Origin: Zea mays
Taxonomy: Eukaryota > Streptophyta > Magnoliopsida > Poales > Poaceae
Assembly: GCF_902167145.1 (NCBI RefSeq)
Contig: NC_050098.1
Span: 114,056,207 to 114,120,206 of the forward strand
Length of the DNA: 64,000 nucleotides
Reading direction: 5' to 3'
Numbering within the stretch: position 1 is the stretch's first letter; every line of letters starts with the position of its first letter. The notes under the pieces are model-generated. The model saw only the letters and a program-made list of their open reading frames with translations. It was not told where the DNA came from and did not search any database. Shown one piece after another: positions 1 to 10,800 of the stretch. A program made the translations under genes and the position numbers.

Positions 1-702
1 TCACTTGACCTTGACATGGGAGGTATGCCAGTAGATCAAAAGATATACCAGTGTATGATAGGATCACTTCTTTATTTATGTGCATCTAGACTAAATATTA
101 TGCTCTCTGTTTGCATGTGTGCAAGATTACAAGCCAACCCTAAAGAATGTCATCTTAGGGTTGTTAAAAGAATCTTGAGATTTCTAGTTCACACTCCCGA
201 CTTTGGGGTTTGGTATCCTAAGGGTTCAAACTTTGATCTCATTGGATATTTTGATGTCGATTACGTCGACTTTAAGGTAGATAGAAAGAGAACATCTGGG
301 GCTTGCAAATTTTTTGGGAAGATCCCTAGTTTCATGGGTTTAAAGAAACAAAATTTTGTTGCTCTATCCACTGCCGAGGCCGAGTATATTGCTGCAGGAC
401 ATTGTTGTGCACAATTACTTTAAACGAGGCGAACCCTCAAGGACATTGGCTACAATCTGAGCGAAATCCGCCTCCTATGTGATAATGAGTGTGTCATCCG
501 CATGGTGGATAATCATGTTGATCACAGACGGCCTAAACACATAGACATTCGACATCACTTTCTGAGAGACCACTCACAAAGGGGAGATATCGTAATTGAC
601 CATATGAGCACCCATACATAATTAGCTGATACCTTCATCAAGCCCCTAGATGAGAAAAGGTTTTGTGAGTTTAGGAATGAGCTAAATGTTCTTGATTCTT
701 GA
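1..702 (+). pseudogene. Sirevirus (Copia) pol 3' end, RT/RNase H remnant
   Basis: The reading frame gives the end of a Copia reverse transcriptase and its RNase [23 protein letters not shown] start ([16 protein letters not shown] here), the RNase H block with [20 protein letters not shown], then LLCDNE and [12 protein letters not shown]. These blocks match the pol proteins of the Opie-like and Ji-like elements further right. The frame has stops at 421-423 (TAA, where relatives have Trp), 619-621 (TAA) and 700-702 (TGA), and family residues are lost (the YSDADY-type RNase H motif reads YFDVDY). The start lies off the window. It is a dead copy, much older than the other Copia elements here. Confidence 0.9.
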
Positions 703-1555
703 AACATAGATTGAAATGTTGCACACAATGCTTATTTTGTTATACCTTTAATATATCATAACTCTTTCAATTGGTACAAATTCAGATTTCATATTTTTGC
801 TTGTACCAAGGTTTAAATTGTAGAACTTGTCTTCCTGGGTCTCACAAGTCCAAGTGCATTGATTCACAAGTATTCATCACTTGTATGCACATATTTAGGA
901 GGAGAAATGTTCTACACTTCATTTTTTAGGCTAACAATTTTTCAAGTCCATATTGTGCTTAGTCTCAAATTCAAAGGGAAATGGAGCTTTGGGCAAGGAA
1001 AGAGCTTGCAATGCATATTTGATCGATATCAAAGATCCTTTGCTCCAACTCATAGTTTTAAATTGTCATATCCTTATTGAAAAGGGCCATAAAAATGTCT
1101 TCGTTTTTTGTGCTTAATGCCAAAGGGGAGAAATTATTAGGCCAAAGAAAATGGACCGCAACACTTGAGGTTTTCAAAATTTTAAATCGACATTTCCAAA
1201 ACTCATGAAGACCCTCTTAAAAGCTAAGAGGAGACATATTTTATGCCAAAGGGGGAAAAGTTTATCAAAATGTAGTTTTGGCAAAAGCTTTTGAGAAAGG
1301 GAGAGAAAATTTCAAACTTCTGAAATGCTTACCATGTCTTCCAAAACGAATTCAAAAGCTTTGCAAAACAAAAATACAAAGTGGTTGCATTTGTGTCCAA
1401 AATTTTAAATATTATTACCAACTCATTTTGTGTCAAGTGTTGAACAATTTTGATTCACATCTTATAAACACTTGAGAATTAACAAACTGCTTACAAATTT
1501 CAAGTTTCATATTTGCTTTGGTTGTGTTGGCATAAATCACCAAAAAGGGGGATAT
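703..1555 (+). other. Sirevirus 3' untranslated region with repeated polypurine tracts
   Basis: Non-coding stretch between pol and the 3' LTR. Purine-rich tracts preceded by GCCAAA or ACCAAA recur near 1119-1131, 1245-1259 and 1539-1552; the last abuts the LTR and would be the functional PPT. Several PPT-like tracts are a known Sirevirus trait and also occur in the Ji-like and Opie-like elements. No envelope-like reading frame is visible. Confidence 0.7.
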
Positions 1556-2544
1556 CGAAAGGGAAATGTGCCTTAAAAGCCATTTCTACAATGTTGGATC
1601 ACGCTCTTGTACTACAGACTATCTAGAACTAAGTCAAGTACCATCTCGCTATAATTTGCGAACCGTCTACCTGTTCAATACTGGCTCAACCCGAAGGTGA
1701 CAAGTTAAAGAAATAAATTTTAGCGCAAGTCGTGGACCATCTAGGAGGAAAGGCACAGACCATCTGCGTGATGTCACCATGGCCAGATAGTCGTTGATTT
1801 GTCAGTTCTAGCCATTGGATTGTCAATTATATCCATTGAGCTGTCAGACCTAACCGTCGTGAGGGGCGGACCATCTGCTAGTGCGCAAAATTGTCAGGAA
1901 GGGCATAATGACTATATGGGTGGTTGAGGGTTATAAATGCCCCCAACCTGCCCATTCATTGCATCCAAGCATTCCACTTACTCTCATTCTATACAAGAGC
2001 TAGAGCATTCACACCAACATCCAAAGAAACACCTCCAAGTGATCAAAGCCACACAATTGCCAGTTTAGAGATATTATTGAATTGAGATAGTGCCTTGGGT
2101 CAGAGTAATCAAGAGGAGAGTGTGTTGTTGCCTTATGTGCTCTTGATCTTGAAGTTTTGACTCCCATTGAGATTGTAAAGGCTAGCAAAAGTCTCCAACG
2201 TTGTGGAGTACCTTGTGGGAGACATAAGTCTATTAATCACTTGAGAAAAGAGAAGAGGTCTTGAGTTTGATCTTTGGAATCACTCGAGAGGGTGGAAAGA
2301 GATCCCGTCCTTTGAGACACCTCAACGGGGATGTAGGTTCTTTGGAACTGAACCTCAATAAACCAAATCGCTCGTGTCTTTTATGTGTGTTTAATTGCAA
2401 TTTTGTGTTCCCCCTCTTCTATTCTAAAGCTCTCCCCAGTCCGATCGTATTACTTTGTGTTCTAACGCTTAGCCAGGGATCAAAGTTTGTGTTTTAAGTG
2501 TTAAATTTCAGGTTCGCCTATTCACCCCCTCTATGCAACTTTCA
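1556..2544 (+). repeat. 3' LTR of the decayed Sirevirus
   Basis: Begins CGAAAGGGAAATGTGCC directly after a polypurine tract; the Opie-like LTR of this window begins TGAAAGGGAAATGTGCC, so the terminal TG has become CG. It ends in a CACCCCCTCTA..ACTTTCA block, like the Ji LTR end. The middle carries degenerate versions of the ACCGGAC/GTCCGGT palindromes of young Sirevirus LTRs. At 989 bp it is shorter than the roughly 1.25-kb LTRs of the intact relatives. Confidence 0.8.
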
Positions 2545-2699
2545 TCCTGTGTTGTGATGACACATAAATTATTCAATAAAATGTTAGTGCACAATGATTA
2601 CATGAAAACGAACAACACATATATTATCTCAGGGGTATCAAATGATTTTTCGCAATACACATAAAATGGTATATTAATTTTAGTTAATTACGGGGGTTG

Positions 2700-3806
2700 T
2701 TGTGCAAAAAGACGGGGGCTGAGGTGGTGAAATCTTACTGGCTAGGACTTAGCCACATGGAGGGTCGCAGAGTTTATGGGTGTAGAAGATTCGATAGACC
2801 GGGTGTGGGAGTCGTTTCTTCTTTTGTGACGTGCACACGTGGAGAGGTGCAGGGGATACGGTTGCTGCAAGGGGCACTCATGCCATGGGGGTGGGGCCCG
2901 TCAGCTTGGCGCCCACACCCACACAGAGGACGGGACGCAGGGTAGGGTGGGGCGAGGCTCAAACATAGTGAGATCAATTAGAGCGTTGTTCTTATGAACC
3001 TAAGGGGCCCGGGAACTAGCCAGCATGGCCATTTTTCGAGCAGCAAATAGGAAAACAAAAGGCGGGTAGGGAAACAATGGAGTTTGCTCACCGGGGAAGA
3101 AGGTGCTCACCGAAGGAACGTTCCATCGACGGCAATGGGCGTTGCAGATAACGATGCTTCGGGCAGGGACAACGGTGAGCCTAGCGTGAGCTACATTCTA
3201 CAGTGAGGAGCAGGGAAATGGGTAATCGTGCGAAGGGGAAGGGATTTATGCGAGCGACTCGGACGAGAACATGGTAGGAGTTGCCAAATCCACAGTGAGG
3301 TTGAGAGGCGATAGCAGGGAATATGAAGATTGTATCCGAACCCAATGGTATACTTTCCAATTTTAGGGTTTAATTAATGACAAAAGGTACCATAATTTAT
3401 TTTTAATGCATGGAAAATGTTTTCAAGAGTCCAAAAATTCTAGGAAAACTCCTGACATGTTTTGGAGTCCAATGGACTCAAATAAACTATTTAAAGCTTA
3501 TAAAATATTTTAAGCACCTTAAATAAATAGAATTTACATTTTAAAAAAGAGGAAGTACTTGGAAAAATATGGAAAATTTATCGAGACATCTACACGGTAT
3601 ATGTACAAAATACAAACATATTTTGCACTTAGAAATACTATGCCACGACATGAATGGAACAAAACAAGTTCAACCTTATATCTATTTTAGTTGGTTATTA
3701 ATCAAAGAAAATTACTTAAATCTTAAAATGAGTGTAAATCACTCAAACCTTAGCAAATTAAATTAAATTTAAAAAAATCAATAGTTCAAAAAATCAGGGT
3801 GTTACG
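2700..3806 (-). repeat. Decayed chromovirus-type LTR fragment
   Basis: The right edge, ending AAATCAGGGTGTTACG at about 3806, read on the minus strand resembles the TGTAACACCCTGA start of the chromovirus-type LTRs further right, with the terminal base changed. The GC-rich middle (2700-3300) followed by an A/T-rich 5' part is also typical of those LTRs. The left edge is not resolved, and nothing is recognised in 2545-2700. No gene is supported here. Confidence 0.45.
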
Positions 3807-3948
3807 TGTTTGATGTAGATTTAATCTCGCCATGTGTAATTTATCCATGGTTCATTTAATAATTGCTTTAGGAATTAGTTTAATTTTTAAAGTTATAATT
3901 ATATAACAAATGCAAGCTGCTAGCTGAGAGAAAACTAGTTAGAGGGTG

Positions 3949-4228
3949 TTTGGGAGTAAAAAAATTTCATAGTTTTAGAAGAATATTGCAGTATTCTCAA
4001 AATACTGCAATATTATATACACAAAGATGTTTGGCAAGGTAGCTAAAATCTCTGTTTTCAAAATTGAAGTATTATAAATACTGTAGCTATTTTAGAGTAT
4101 TCTAAACTTAAGTTTAAACCCTAATTTTTAAAACTATAGTATTTTAAATTATGTTATTATCATGACTAAAGTATACTGTAGTATTTCAAAAACTGTGGTT
4201 TTTAAAAACTTTGTTCCTAAATAGGGCT
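3949..4228. mobile_element. Possible MITE (GTGTTTGG termini)
   Basis: The segment starts GAGGGTGTTTGGGAGTAAA and ends TTTGTTCCTAAATAGGGC. The ends are imperfect inverted repeats (about 10 of 15 positions), flanked by TTA on the left and a TTTA stretch on the right. This resembles Tourist/Harbinger or hAT MITEs with GGGTGTTTGG termini. Ends and duplication are too decayed for certainty. It lies upstream of the small secreted-peptide gene. Confidence 0.35.
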
Positions 4229-4238
4229 TTAATGTATT

Positions 4239-4570
4239 GTACTTGTCACCACAAAATTGGAAGAAATTAGTTGCTGCTAGGAAGTAGATCCAAATCTGGA
4301 AGAAATTAGTTGCTACTAGAAAGTAGATCATTTTTGCTAGCAGATATTGATTTATACTCCAGTATCAATCTCGTACTTGTTACTTCAAGCTTGGAAAAAA
4401 AATAGTTGCTACTAGAAAGTAGATCATTTTTGCTAGCAGACATTGATTTATATATACTCTAGTATGAAGCCCGTACTTGATACTACAAACTTGGAAGAAA
4501 TTACTTGCTACTAGAAAGTAGACCATTTCTGCTACCAGACATTGATTTGTACCCCGGTATCAATATCTGG
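4239..4570. repeat. Imperfect tandem repeat, about 100-bp unit, upstream of the peptide gene
   Basis: Units begin GTACTTG at 4239, 4373 and 4473 and share GGAAGAAATTAGTTGCTACT, AAAGTAGATCATTTTTGCTA and CAGACATTGATTT. The first unit has a further partial duplication of the GGAAGAAATTAGTTGCT block. The array ends about 90 bp before the TATA box of the peptide gene, so it could form part of its upstream regulatory region. Confidence 0.75.
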
Positions 4571-4663
4571 GTAACTTTGGGAAGGTAAGCCACTAGCCCA
4601 CTAGCCTTGCTTTCATCACTTCTTGCTAGCTGGATATAGATGGTTTTCTTTCACATATAGGAG

Positions 4664-4675
4664 TATATATATATG
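4664..4675 (+). promoter_or_regulatory. TATA box of the secreted-peptide gene
   Basis: A TATATATATAT run lies about 85 bp upstream of the ATG at 4756. This is a plausible core-promoter position for a short 5' leader. Confidence 0.55.
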
Positions 4676-4755
4676 AACCTTGCAGCAAGCATTGGGTAGT
4701 CAAACAAAGCCCTACAGACATTGATCTGTAATCCCTATATTTGGTGAGAATTACA

Positions 4756-5159
4756 ATGGAAGGAAGCAAGTCGGTCCTGCTCTTGATGGTGATCCTGGGA
4801 AGTTTGATGGTTCCTGCACACTGTAAGTGCGCATTATTGGGCAACCAGGCGCATTCAGATCAAGTTACTTATTATATATAGGAGTAGTTTCTTTCTATTA
4901 GTAAATATAAATTGGGTTCTGCTTTTTACCTAATTGTTTTAAGCGAATTCCCTTATCTACATGCGCAGCTCGGAACGTTGTTCGTTTTTGCAAATGTCAA
5001 AAACAGACCTGCAACATGGGAGCACTATTCGACGCTGTTTGTTACTGCTGTCCAGGCGGCAGTTGTTATTCGACGATGCAGGATTGCGCACCAGCTTGCC
5101 GCTGCGACAAGCTTTCGCACGCCCCACTAAATGTAAGGGATCATGAATCGGTCCTGTGA
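4756..5159 (+). CDS. Small secreted cysteine-rich peptide, MEG-like, two exons
   Basis: Exons 4756-4822 and 4969-5159; the 146-bp intron starts GTAAGT, has a TACCTAAT branch-like site and ends GCGCAG. The product is 85 aa. Residues 1-22 form a hydrophobic signal peptide (MEGSKSVLLLMVILGSLMVP). The mature part has ten cysteines in CxC, CYCCPGGSC and DCAPACRC blocks. The spacing of CYCCxGG, YST and CxxAC resembles maize MEG1-type peptides, which are secreted in the endosperm transfer layer; the family call rests on remembered motifs. An AATAAA signal lies at 5173-5178. The intact frame, splice sites and signal peptide argue for a real gene rather than transposon debris, and no other host gene is seen in the window. 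It could instead be another plant cysteine-rich peptide class. Confidence 0.7.
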
Positions 5160-5220
5160 TTTATTGCAAAGAAATAAATGAAAAAAGCGGTGGCATTTGT
5201 TGATGTTTGATATAAATATA

Positions 5221-6053
5221 AATGGACCAGCGTCTCGTCCGGGTCTGCGAGAAGGGTAGCTCTGCCTTGCGATTCCGTGTCGTTTGACCCCTCGACCTCC
5301 GAGGGTTTGGAGAAAAGCAATTTATCCTTAAGTCTTCGCTTTGCCCGACTTCTGACCCTCGACCAACGACAATCTCAGGGCCAGATACTTTCGTTCGACC
5401 ATACAGATACAGATCTGAAATTCATAGGATCGTACCACAGTGACCACTCAAGTCGTGGTGACGTATGAGTCAGATTCTGACAGTCGTGTGGCCCAAATGA
5501 TGCTATGAGGGTCGTTATGTCAGAACACGAATGTTAAGGCGTGGCGCTAGACAAAAGTCAACAAAGGATGTCGGATTAGATGCTGCAGGACAAGACAGTG
5601 CATAACGACATGCTTTAGGATAGTGATGGTGTAGCTACAGTACCCTGACGAAAAAAAAAGGAAGAGTCATCCATGGAATTCTTCGATTGGTGAGAACCAC
5701 TCAGGAGAAGAAGCTATATGATGGGGGCCGACCTTGACTCATTCCACCTGACTATCCAAAATTATGTAATGAATCCTCCTCTCATCTTGGCCTACAAAAT
5801 GAAGGAGAAGATCACGATCCAGAGAGACAACGACAGACACATCTTGCCAGCATAAAACAACATAGAACGCTTGTAACGACACAGAGAACTCATCACCTCA
5901 CTAACGCACTCATGAGAGACTTGAGCGCATCTCCCTATCTCGATTGTTTGTAACTCCCTACTACAAACTAAATGCAGGATAACACAAGTTACTCAATTAG
6001 ACATAGGGACATTCCACCGAACAAGTATAAAAACCGTGTGTCCGCTTTGCACA
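5221..6053 (+). repeat. Decayed LTR-like remnant
   Basis: No coding capacity. The right part has LTR U5-like features: TTGTAACTCCCTACTACAAA, ACATAGGGACATTCC and AAGTATAAAAACCG, similar to Gypsy LTR ends of grasses, followed immediately by the TGTAACGCC start of the next LTR. The left boundary is uncertain. Confidence 0.4.
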
Positions 6054-6716
6054 TGTAACGCCTCAAATTCTATTTTTGTGATTTATGAAAACTTCCCCAA
6101 AAGATGTGAGTTAAAAAAAACCCTTTTAATAAGGTTTTTCTTTCTTTTTAGAATTGTTTTCTATTAAAATAAATAGATAGAAAGGCTTTCCCTTTATCTA
6201 TTGAGTGGATTACTTCCCCTCATGAATTATATAAATAGAAACACCTAAAACTTTTGAGTTAAAATATCTCTTAATAGAGAATTTTCATTACTTTCTCCTA
6301 AATTAAATGAGTAAATAATATTCATTTTTGAATTAACCTTATCACACTTTCAAAATAATATTTTTCTGCAAATTTTATTCTGGGTGCTCCATATTTGAAG
6401 CATTTGTCTAAATAAATAATTAAAATATAATATAGTCATGACTTGCATCATGTTGGATATTTTTGGTTGTTGCATTTTAAGTTCAAATCTCAAATTGAAT
6501 CTTGCTTGAATTTGGAATTTGAAAAAAATCGAAAAAATAAATAAATAAAGAGAAAAAGAGAAAAGGGAAATAACATGCCTGGGCCGAAACTCAACCCTGT
6601 CACCCAACTCCCTTCCTTTCCCCTCGGCCCAGCCCTTTTCTCCCGTGCCCTCACCGCCAGGCGGGACCCGCAGCACAACCTTAGCCTCACTCACTCGACG
6701 GACTCGCGTTGGCTGC
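6054..6716 (+). repeat. Chromovirus-type LTR, first piece (start)
   Basis: Starts TGTAACGCCTCAAATTC, the sense start of Tekay/Prem1-type LTRs, and runs to the Zeon insertion. Further pieces lie at 25930-28398, 37309-37755, 47015-47322 and 50501-50541. The last pieces align with the minus-strand LTR at 50542-54236 (for example GGCAAGTGTCCTCTGACCC and CAGTACTTGCTCTGCCGAG), which supports one LTR split by insertions. The end of the LTR and the rest of its element are not in the window. Confidence 0.7.
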
Positions 6717-6997
6717 TGTTGGGGGCCTTCGGCTTCCGAAGGTCCTCAAAAGTATGATTTAACAATGTTTTTGGAGTAAAGTACATTAACAGGTATCTTC
6801 GGACTTGGATCAGAGCCACGGTAGGACGAAGCACAAGGAACACGAAGGTTTACGTAGAGCCGAAGCTGTGTGTAGAAGAGCTTCGGGAGAACGGCAGGAA
6901 AAGAAACCGACTTAAAGATGAAAAACCAGATTAAACCTCGAAGAATTATCATAGAGTTATTGATAAATGTAAAGGGCAGTAATGTAATTTTACATGG
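6717..6997 (+). repeat. Zeon-like 5' LTR, left piece
   Basis: Starts TGTTGGGGGCCTTCGGCTTC and matches 25257-25537 of the 3' LTR with one visible difference. It is cut at 6997 by the nested minus-strand Tat element; CATGG at 6993-6997 is the target duplication. Confidence 0.9.
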
Positions 6998-7475
6998 TGT
7001 TGGAACTTGCTCTCAGCAGCAAGGAGGCCAACAAGGATGAACAGTGGTGACAACAGGGATACGTGCTCGGGGGCAAATAGCTCTGTTAATCACTAGCCTC
7101 TCACGGGCACTGTGTGGGGGTATTTATAGGTATCTGAGTGCCCAGCGCCTCGTGTTAAGGACGCATGTGCCCTCGGACACCTAGTTTATCCCCAGAATAT
7201 TCCCATAAAGCAGGGTTACAAGCTGTACTTACAAGAATGCCTTTACAAACTAGGCCCGTAACACAACGGCAGTCACGCGGGGCCCGGTACAATGGGCCAG
7301 ATCACACGTGGGCCTCAGAGCAGGACGAGGCCGTGCCGCGGGGAGACGTCACCGCAGGCCTTCGTCTGGTGCTGAATGAAGCGAAGGGTGTCCTTGCCCG
7401 TTTTGTCTTCGTCAAACCAGCGACTGCAGCGAAAGGCGACGAGCGAAGGGTGGCGTCTCTGCCTTCGCCCCAACA
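6998..7475 (-). repeat. Tat element 3' LTR
   Basis: 478 bp, TGTTGGAACTTG..CGCCCCAACA on plus. Differs from the right LTR at two positions (CGGCAGTC versus CGGCGGTC; GTCCTTGCC versus GTCCCTGCC). A TATA box (TATTTATA on plus) is at 7121-7128. Confidence 0.95.
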
Positions 7476-7490
7476 TTTGCCCTCCGAGGG
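7476..7490 (-). other. Polypurine tract of the Tat element
   Basis: TTTGCCCTCCGAGGG on plus, a purine-rich tract on the element's sense strand, directly at the inner edge of the 3' LTR. Confidence 0.65.
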
Positions 7491-7609
7491 ACCAGTTCGA
7501 CAAAGTCACCTGATGCCGAAGACGTCGCTAGATGGCGGAGACGCTGCCCTCGCTCGAAGTGGTTCCGCGGGGGTTTTTGATGTGACCGTTGATGGACGGC
7601 GTACTGTTG

Positions 7610-7684
7610 GATTGCGGGTTTCCCGAAGCACCGCGCCCTGTCGGATTGCGGGTTTCCCGAAGAGCCGCGCCCTGCCTATAAAAG
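7610..7684 (+). promoter_or_regulatory. Antisense-gene promoter with duplicated element and TATA box
   Basis: A 33-bp direct duplication (GGATTGCGGGTTTCCCGAAG followed by CCGCGCCCTG) at about 7610-7675 is followed by TATAAAAG at 7677-7684, 161 bp before the ATG at 7845. It lies in the internal region about 135 bp inside the LTR edge, so it is separate from the LTR promoter and points the opposite way. Confidence 0.65.
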
Positions 7685-7844
7685 GGGGCGGGGGTCGGCG
7701 CTGTTTGAACTTTGCCTTCCGCGCTCCGTAAAAACCCTAGCCTCCCGCCGTCTTGCTGCTCTTCTTCTTCCGCTGCTCCTTTTGCTCGCCGGAGTGCTGG
7801 CTCGAGTGAAGCAAACCGCCCGCCGCCGCCGACGGTACGTAGCA

Positions 7845-10800
7845 ATGCCGTCCTCTTCTTCTTCCTCCGACACCACGCCACCGGCCGCCGCCTCGTCTGA
7901 GGAGACGTTGAGTAGCGTGATGGTGGAGGAGTTGCGCGCCGGCGACTCTGTTGATTTTGGTGTGTCACGGATGACGTCAGCCCGCGTTGAAGATATGCAG
8001 CGGTTGGGCTACTTTGGCGGCGGAGTTGCTCGTGCTCCGGGGACGGAGGAAGTCCCCGAGCCGGAGGGTGAGTTGGTCGTTTTCGAGGCGTTCTTCGCCG
8101 CCGGTCTCCGCTTGCCTGCGCACCGGTTTGTCGGTGAAGTCCTGCGTAGATTCAATGTTCAGATACATCAGCTGACACCGAATGCCATGGTGGCGCTGGC
8201 GAAGTATGTCTGGGCGACGACTTCGTATGGCGGGCAGCCGTCTGTTGAAGTTTTTGCGAAGAATTATTGTTTGCATTGGCAGAAGAGGATGGTTGGGGAC
8301 GGAGTTGCCCAGTTCGGGTCATGCACATTCACGCCGAAGACCGGCAAGACCACAATGCCAGTAGTGGAGTTGGTTCCGTGCGCCCGCAACAAGTGGGGCA
8401 GTTGGAATGAATTTTGGTTTTATGTTGCGGAGGGTACTGTCGAAGGCCATAAAGGACTCCCCGTGTCTGAGATGTGCTCTCATTATTATTCTGCGTATCC
8501 GTCTTTTGAAGTGGCAGAAGAGGATGCAGACGAGGGGGCCCTCCGATGCGCTGCCGGTCAGAGCAGTGGGCGTGATTTAGTTGAAGAGTTCGTGGCGTAC
8601 GGGGTCTGGCCCTTGGCGCACGGCTGGGCGCTGGGCGAAGTGTGCCCTCGCCAGATGCCTTTTCACGGAGGAAGGGTGGTGCGGAGTCCTGCCTTCGCAC
8701 TGAACTTGCGAAATCGTGACCCGGCCGCCTTTGTGCGTGATGCGGAGGACTTGGCGGTGCGGCTCGTGGGACGTTACGTGCCGAGGACTGAAGGCCAGCG
8801 CAGCTTTGATATCCGCGGGTCAAATGAGCGCCTGAACAGGGTCTTCGAATTAAATCAATTGCCGTACGACGGCTATCCTGGTCAAGACGAAGCGGACCGC
8901 CGTGGGAAGAAACCGGCGGTGGAGACTGGAGGCGACCCTGCGCTGGCGGCCGCCCCCTCCTCAAAAATGAGAAAATTAGGTACTGCGATGGGGGGACTTG
9001 GGGTGTCTGATAGTTTTGCTAGAGAGTTAATGAGGACGTGTGCGGCCCCGGGGGAAAGGATGTCTTCGCCCGAGCTCCGGGAGTCTTCGGCTCGGATGCT
9101 GAGGGTTACCGGGGGTTGCTGGCCGAAAAATGTTCCTATCCCCTGCGCGGCTGAGGAGGACTGTTTTACATCTCGTATGGTTCATCGGTGGAGAGTTTTT
9201 CCTTACGGGCGAAATATCGGTGCTGTTGTGTGGACAGTGATGGACAAGGATCGCCAAGGGGCGGCGCAAAAACGCCAGGCGACTGTCAGGATTCACGAAG
9301 CTCGGCCGAAAAAGCAGCGGGGAACTGCGAAGGCTGCGGCCTCCGGCGGAGGCAAGCCGCCGCTGGCGGTGAAGGCAGGCGCCTCTGCGCCTAGCAAGGC
9401 GCCGGAGGCAACGGCGGGCGCCGGAGGCTCCAAGTCAACGAAGGTGGCGCCCCCGGCCAGCGGAGTGGCGGAGGCTTCGAAGGCGGCCCGAGCGCTGCCG
9501 TTGGCGGGCAAACGTGTTGCCGACTTCGGCACCGACATTACTGTGGATGACTACCTTGGTGGTAAGTCGCTGGTCTATTATTGTTTTTTTTTTAAATTTG
9601 TGGATGCGTTGCAGGGCCGGACGAGGGCCAGCTTGCTATAGTTGCGCCTGGCGCGGCGATCGCGACGGCCGCCAAGGCGCCGAAGGCGGCGGGCGAGGCG
9701 CTTGGCGCCGGAGGCGAGGTGTCGGTCCTCGCGCTGGTCAGGGACGAGGCGGGCGCGGCGACCCGCCGGCTGAAGGTGGTGACGGAGGCGCTGAGTCAGG
9801 CGACGGAGGCGCTGAGTCAGGTCCGTTGAGCCATACTCTCTCCCCCACCTCTTTTGGGGCGACGGCCTTACGCACTGCGTCGCGGCTCTGCAGGTGGCTG
9901 ACTTCGCGAGCCGTACTGCGTCGGGGGCCCTTACGGCAGCTGTGTCTGCCGAAGTCGAGAGACTTCGGACACAACATGCTGACGCTGTCCGTGAGAAGTC
10001 GGCCTCCGACAGCAAGTGCCGTAAGCTGACGGACAGGGTGGCCGCCCTGGAGAGGGAGACGGCTGACCTCCGGCGCCAACTGGCGGCGGAGAGGAGGGAA
10101 GCTAACGAGGCCGTCGCCAAGGGGCAGGCTGCGCAGGCGGAGGCCAAGCTGGCGCGGGCGGAGGGCAATCTTGCCAAGGAGCTCGCCGAACACCTGCAGG
10201 AGCGGCTCACCGCCCTGGAGAGCCGCGCTAAGGAGGCCGAGGCCGCAACGCATGCGGAGGCCGGACGGACGCGCACGCAGCTTATGGATACATATCGTGA
10301 GCTGGGTGCGCGGACCGGTGACTTCGAAGTGCCGGACCGAGAGTCCGGGCTTCGCTGTCTGCAATGGGTGCAGGAGGAGCTGCTGGAATTTCCCGCCGTC
10401 GTGGGGGGGTTGATGTCGTACGCCTCCCTGGTCACCTGCGAGGGGGCGATGAACGCGCTCTCCCACGAAGGGTGCCGGCACTTCGAGGCCTTCGACCAGA
10501 CGGATGAAGATTTTGATCGAGATATCTATAAGGTCGAAGACCCCGTGGTGAAGGAATCCGCCGGGGCTCTCTATGACCGGATGTGGGGTCTGTACGGTCG
10601 TGAGGTGGTCAGGGAGCGGGCCGAGGCTGCGAGGGCTCAGGTAACGTCGTTTGTTTGGCGTTTGCTGTATGCGGGCTGTGCGTGTGTTTGCTGAATCTGT
10701 GTGTCTTGTTCTAGGCGGAGCGCGGCGAGCGGGTGGATGACTTCGGGGCCCTGAACAGCGCGTTGTCGGACCCGGAGCTGACCCTCGCAGAGGCTGCGAC

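Noticed and set aside
4600..4755. Transfer-cell MRP-1-type TATCTC repeats in the peptide-gene promoter
   Set aside because: Only isolated GATATA/ATATC-like words are visible, not the tandem motif; not enough to claim a site.
7165..7731. Long plus-strand open frame across the Tat 3' LTR and its inner edge
   Set aside because: GC-rich LTR-derived frame; its LTR part recurs at 18520-18855 with no conserved product, and it crosses the LTR boundary.
8329..8964. Minus-strand open frames under the antisense gene (also 9578-10889)
   Set aside because: Compositional shadows of GC-rich exons; they contain no motif, while the plus-strand frame shares conserved domains with two other elements.
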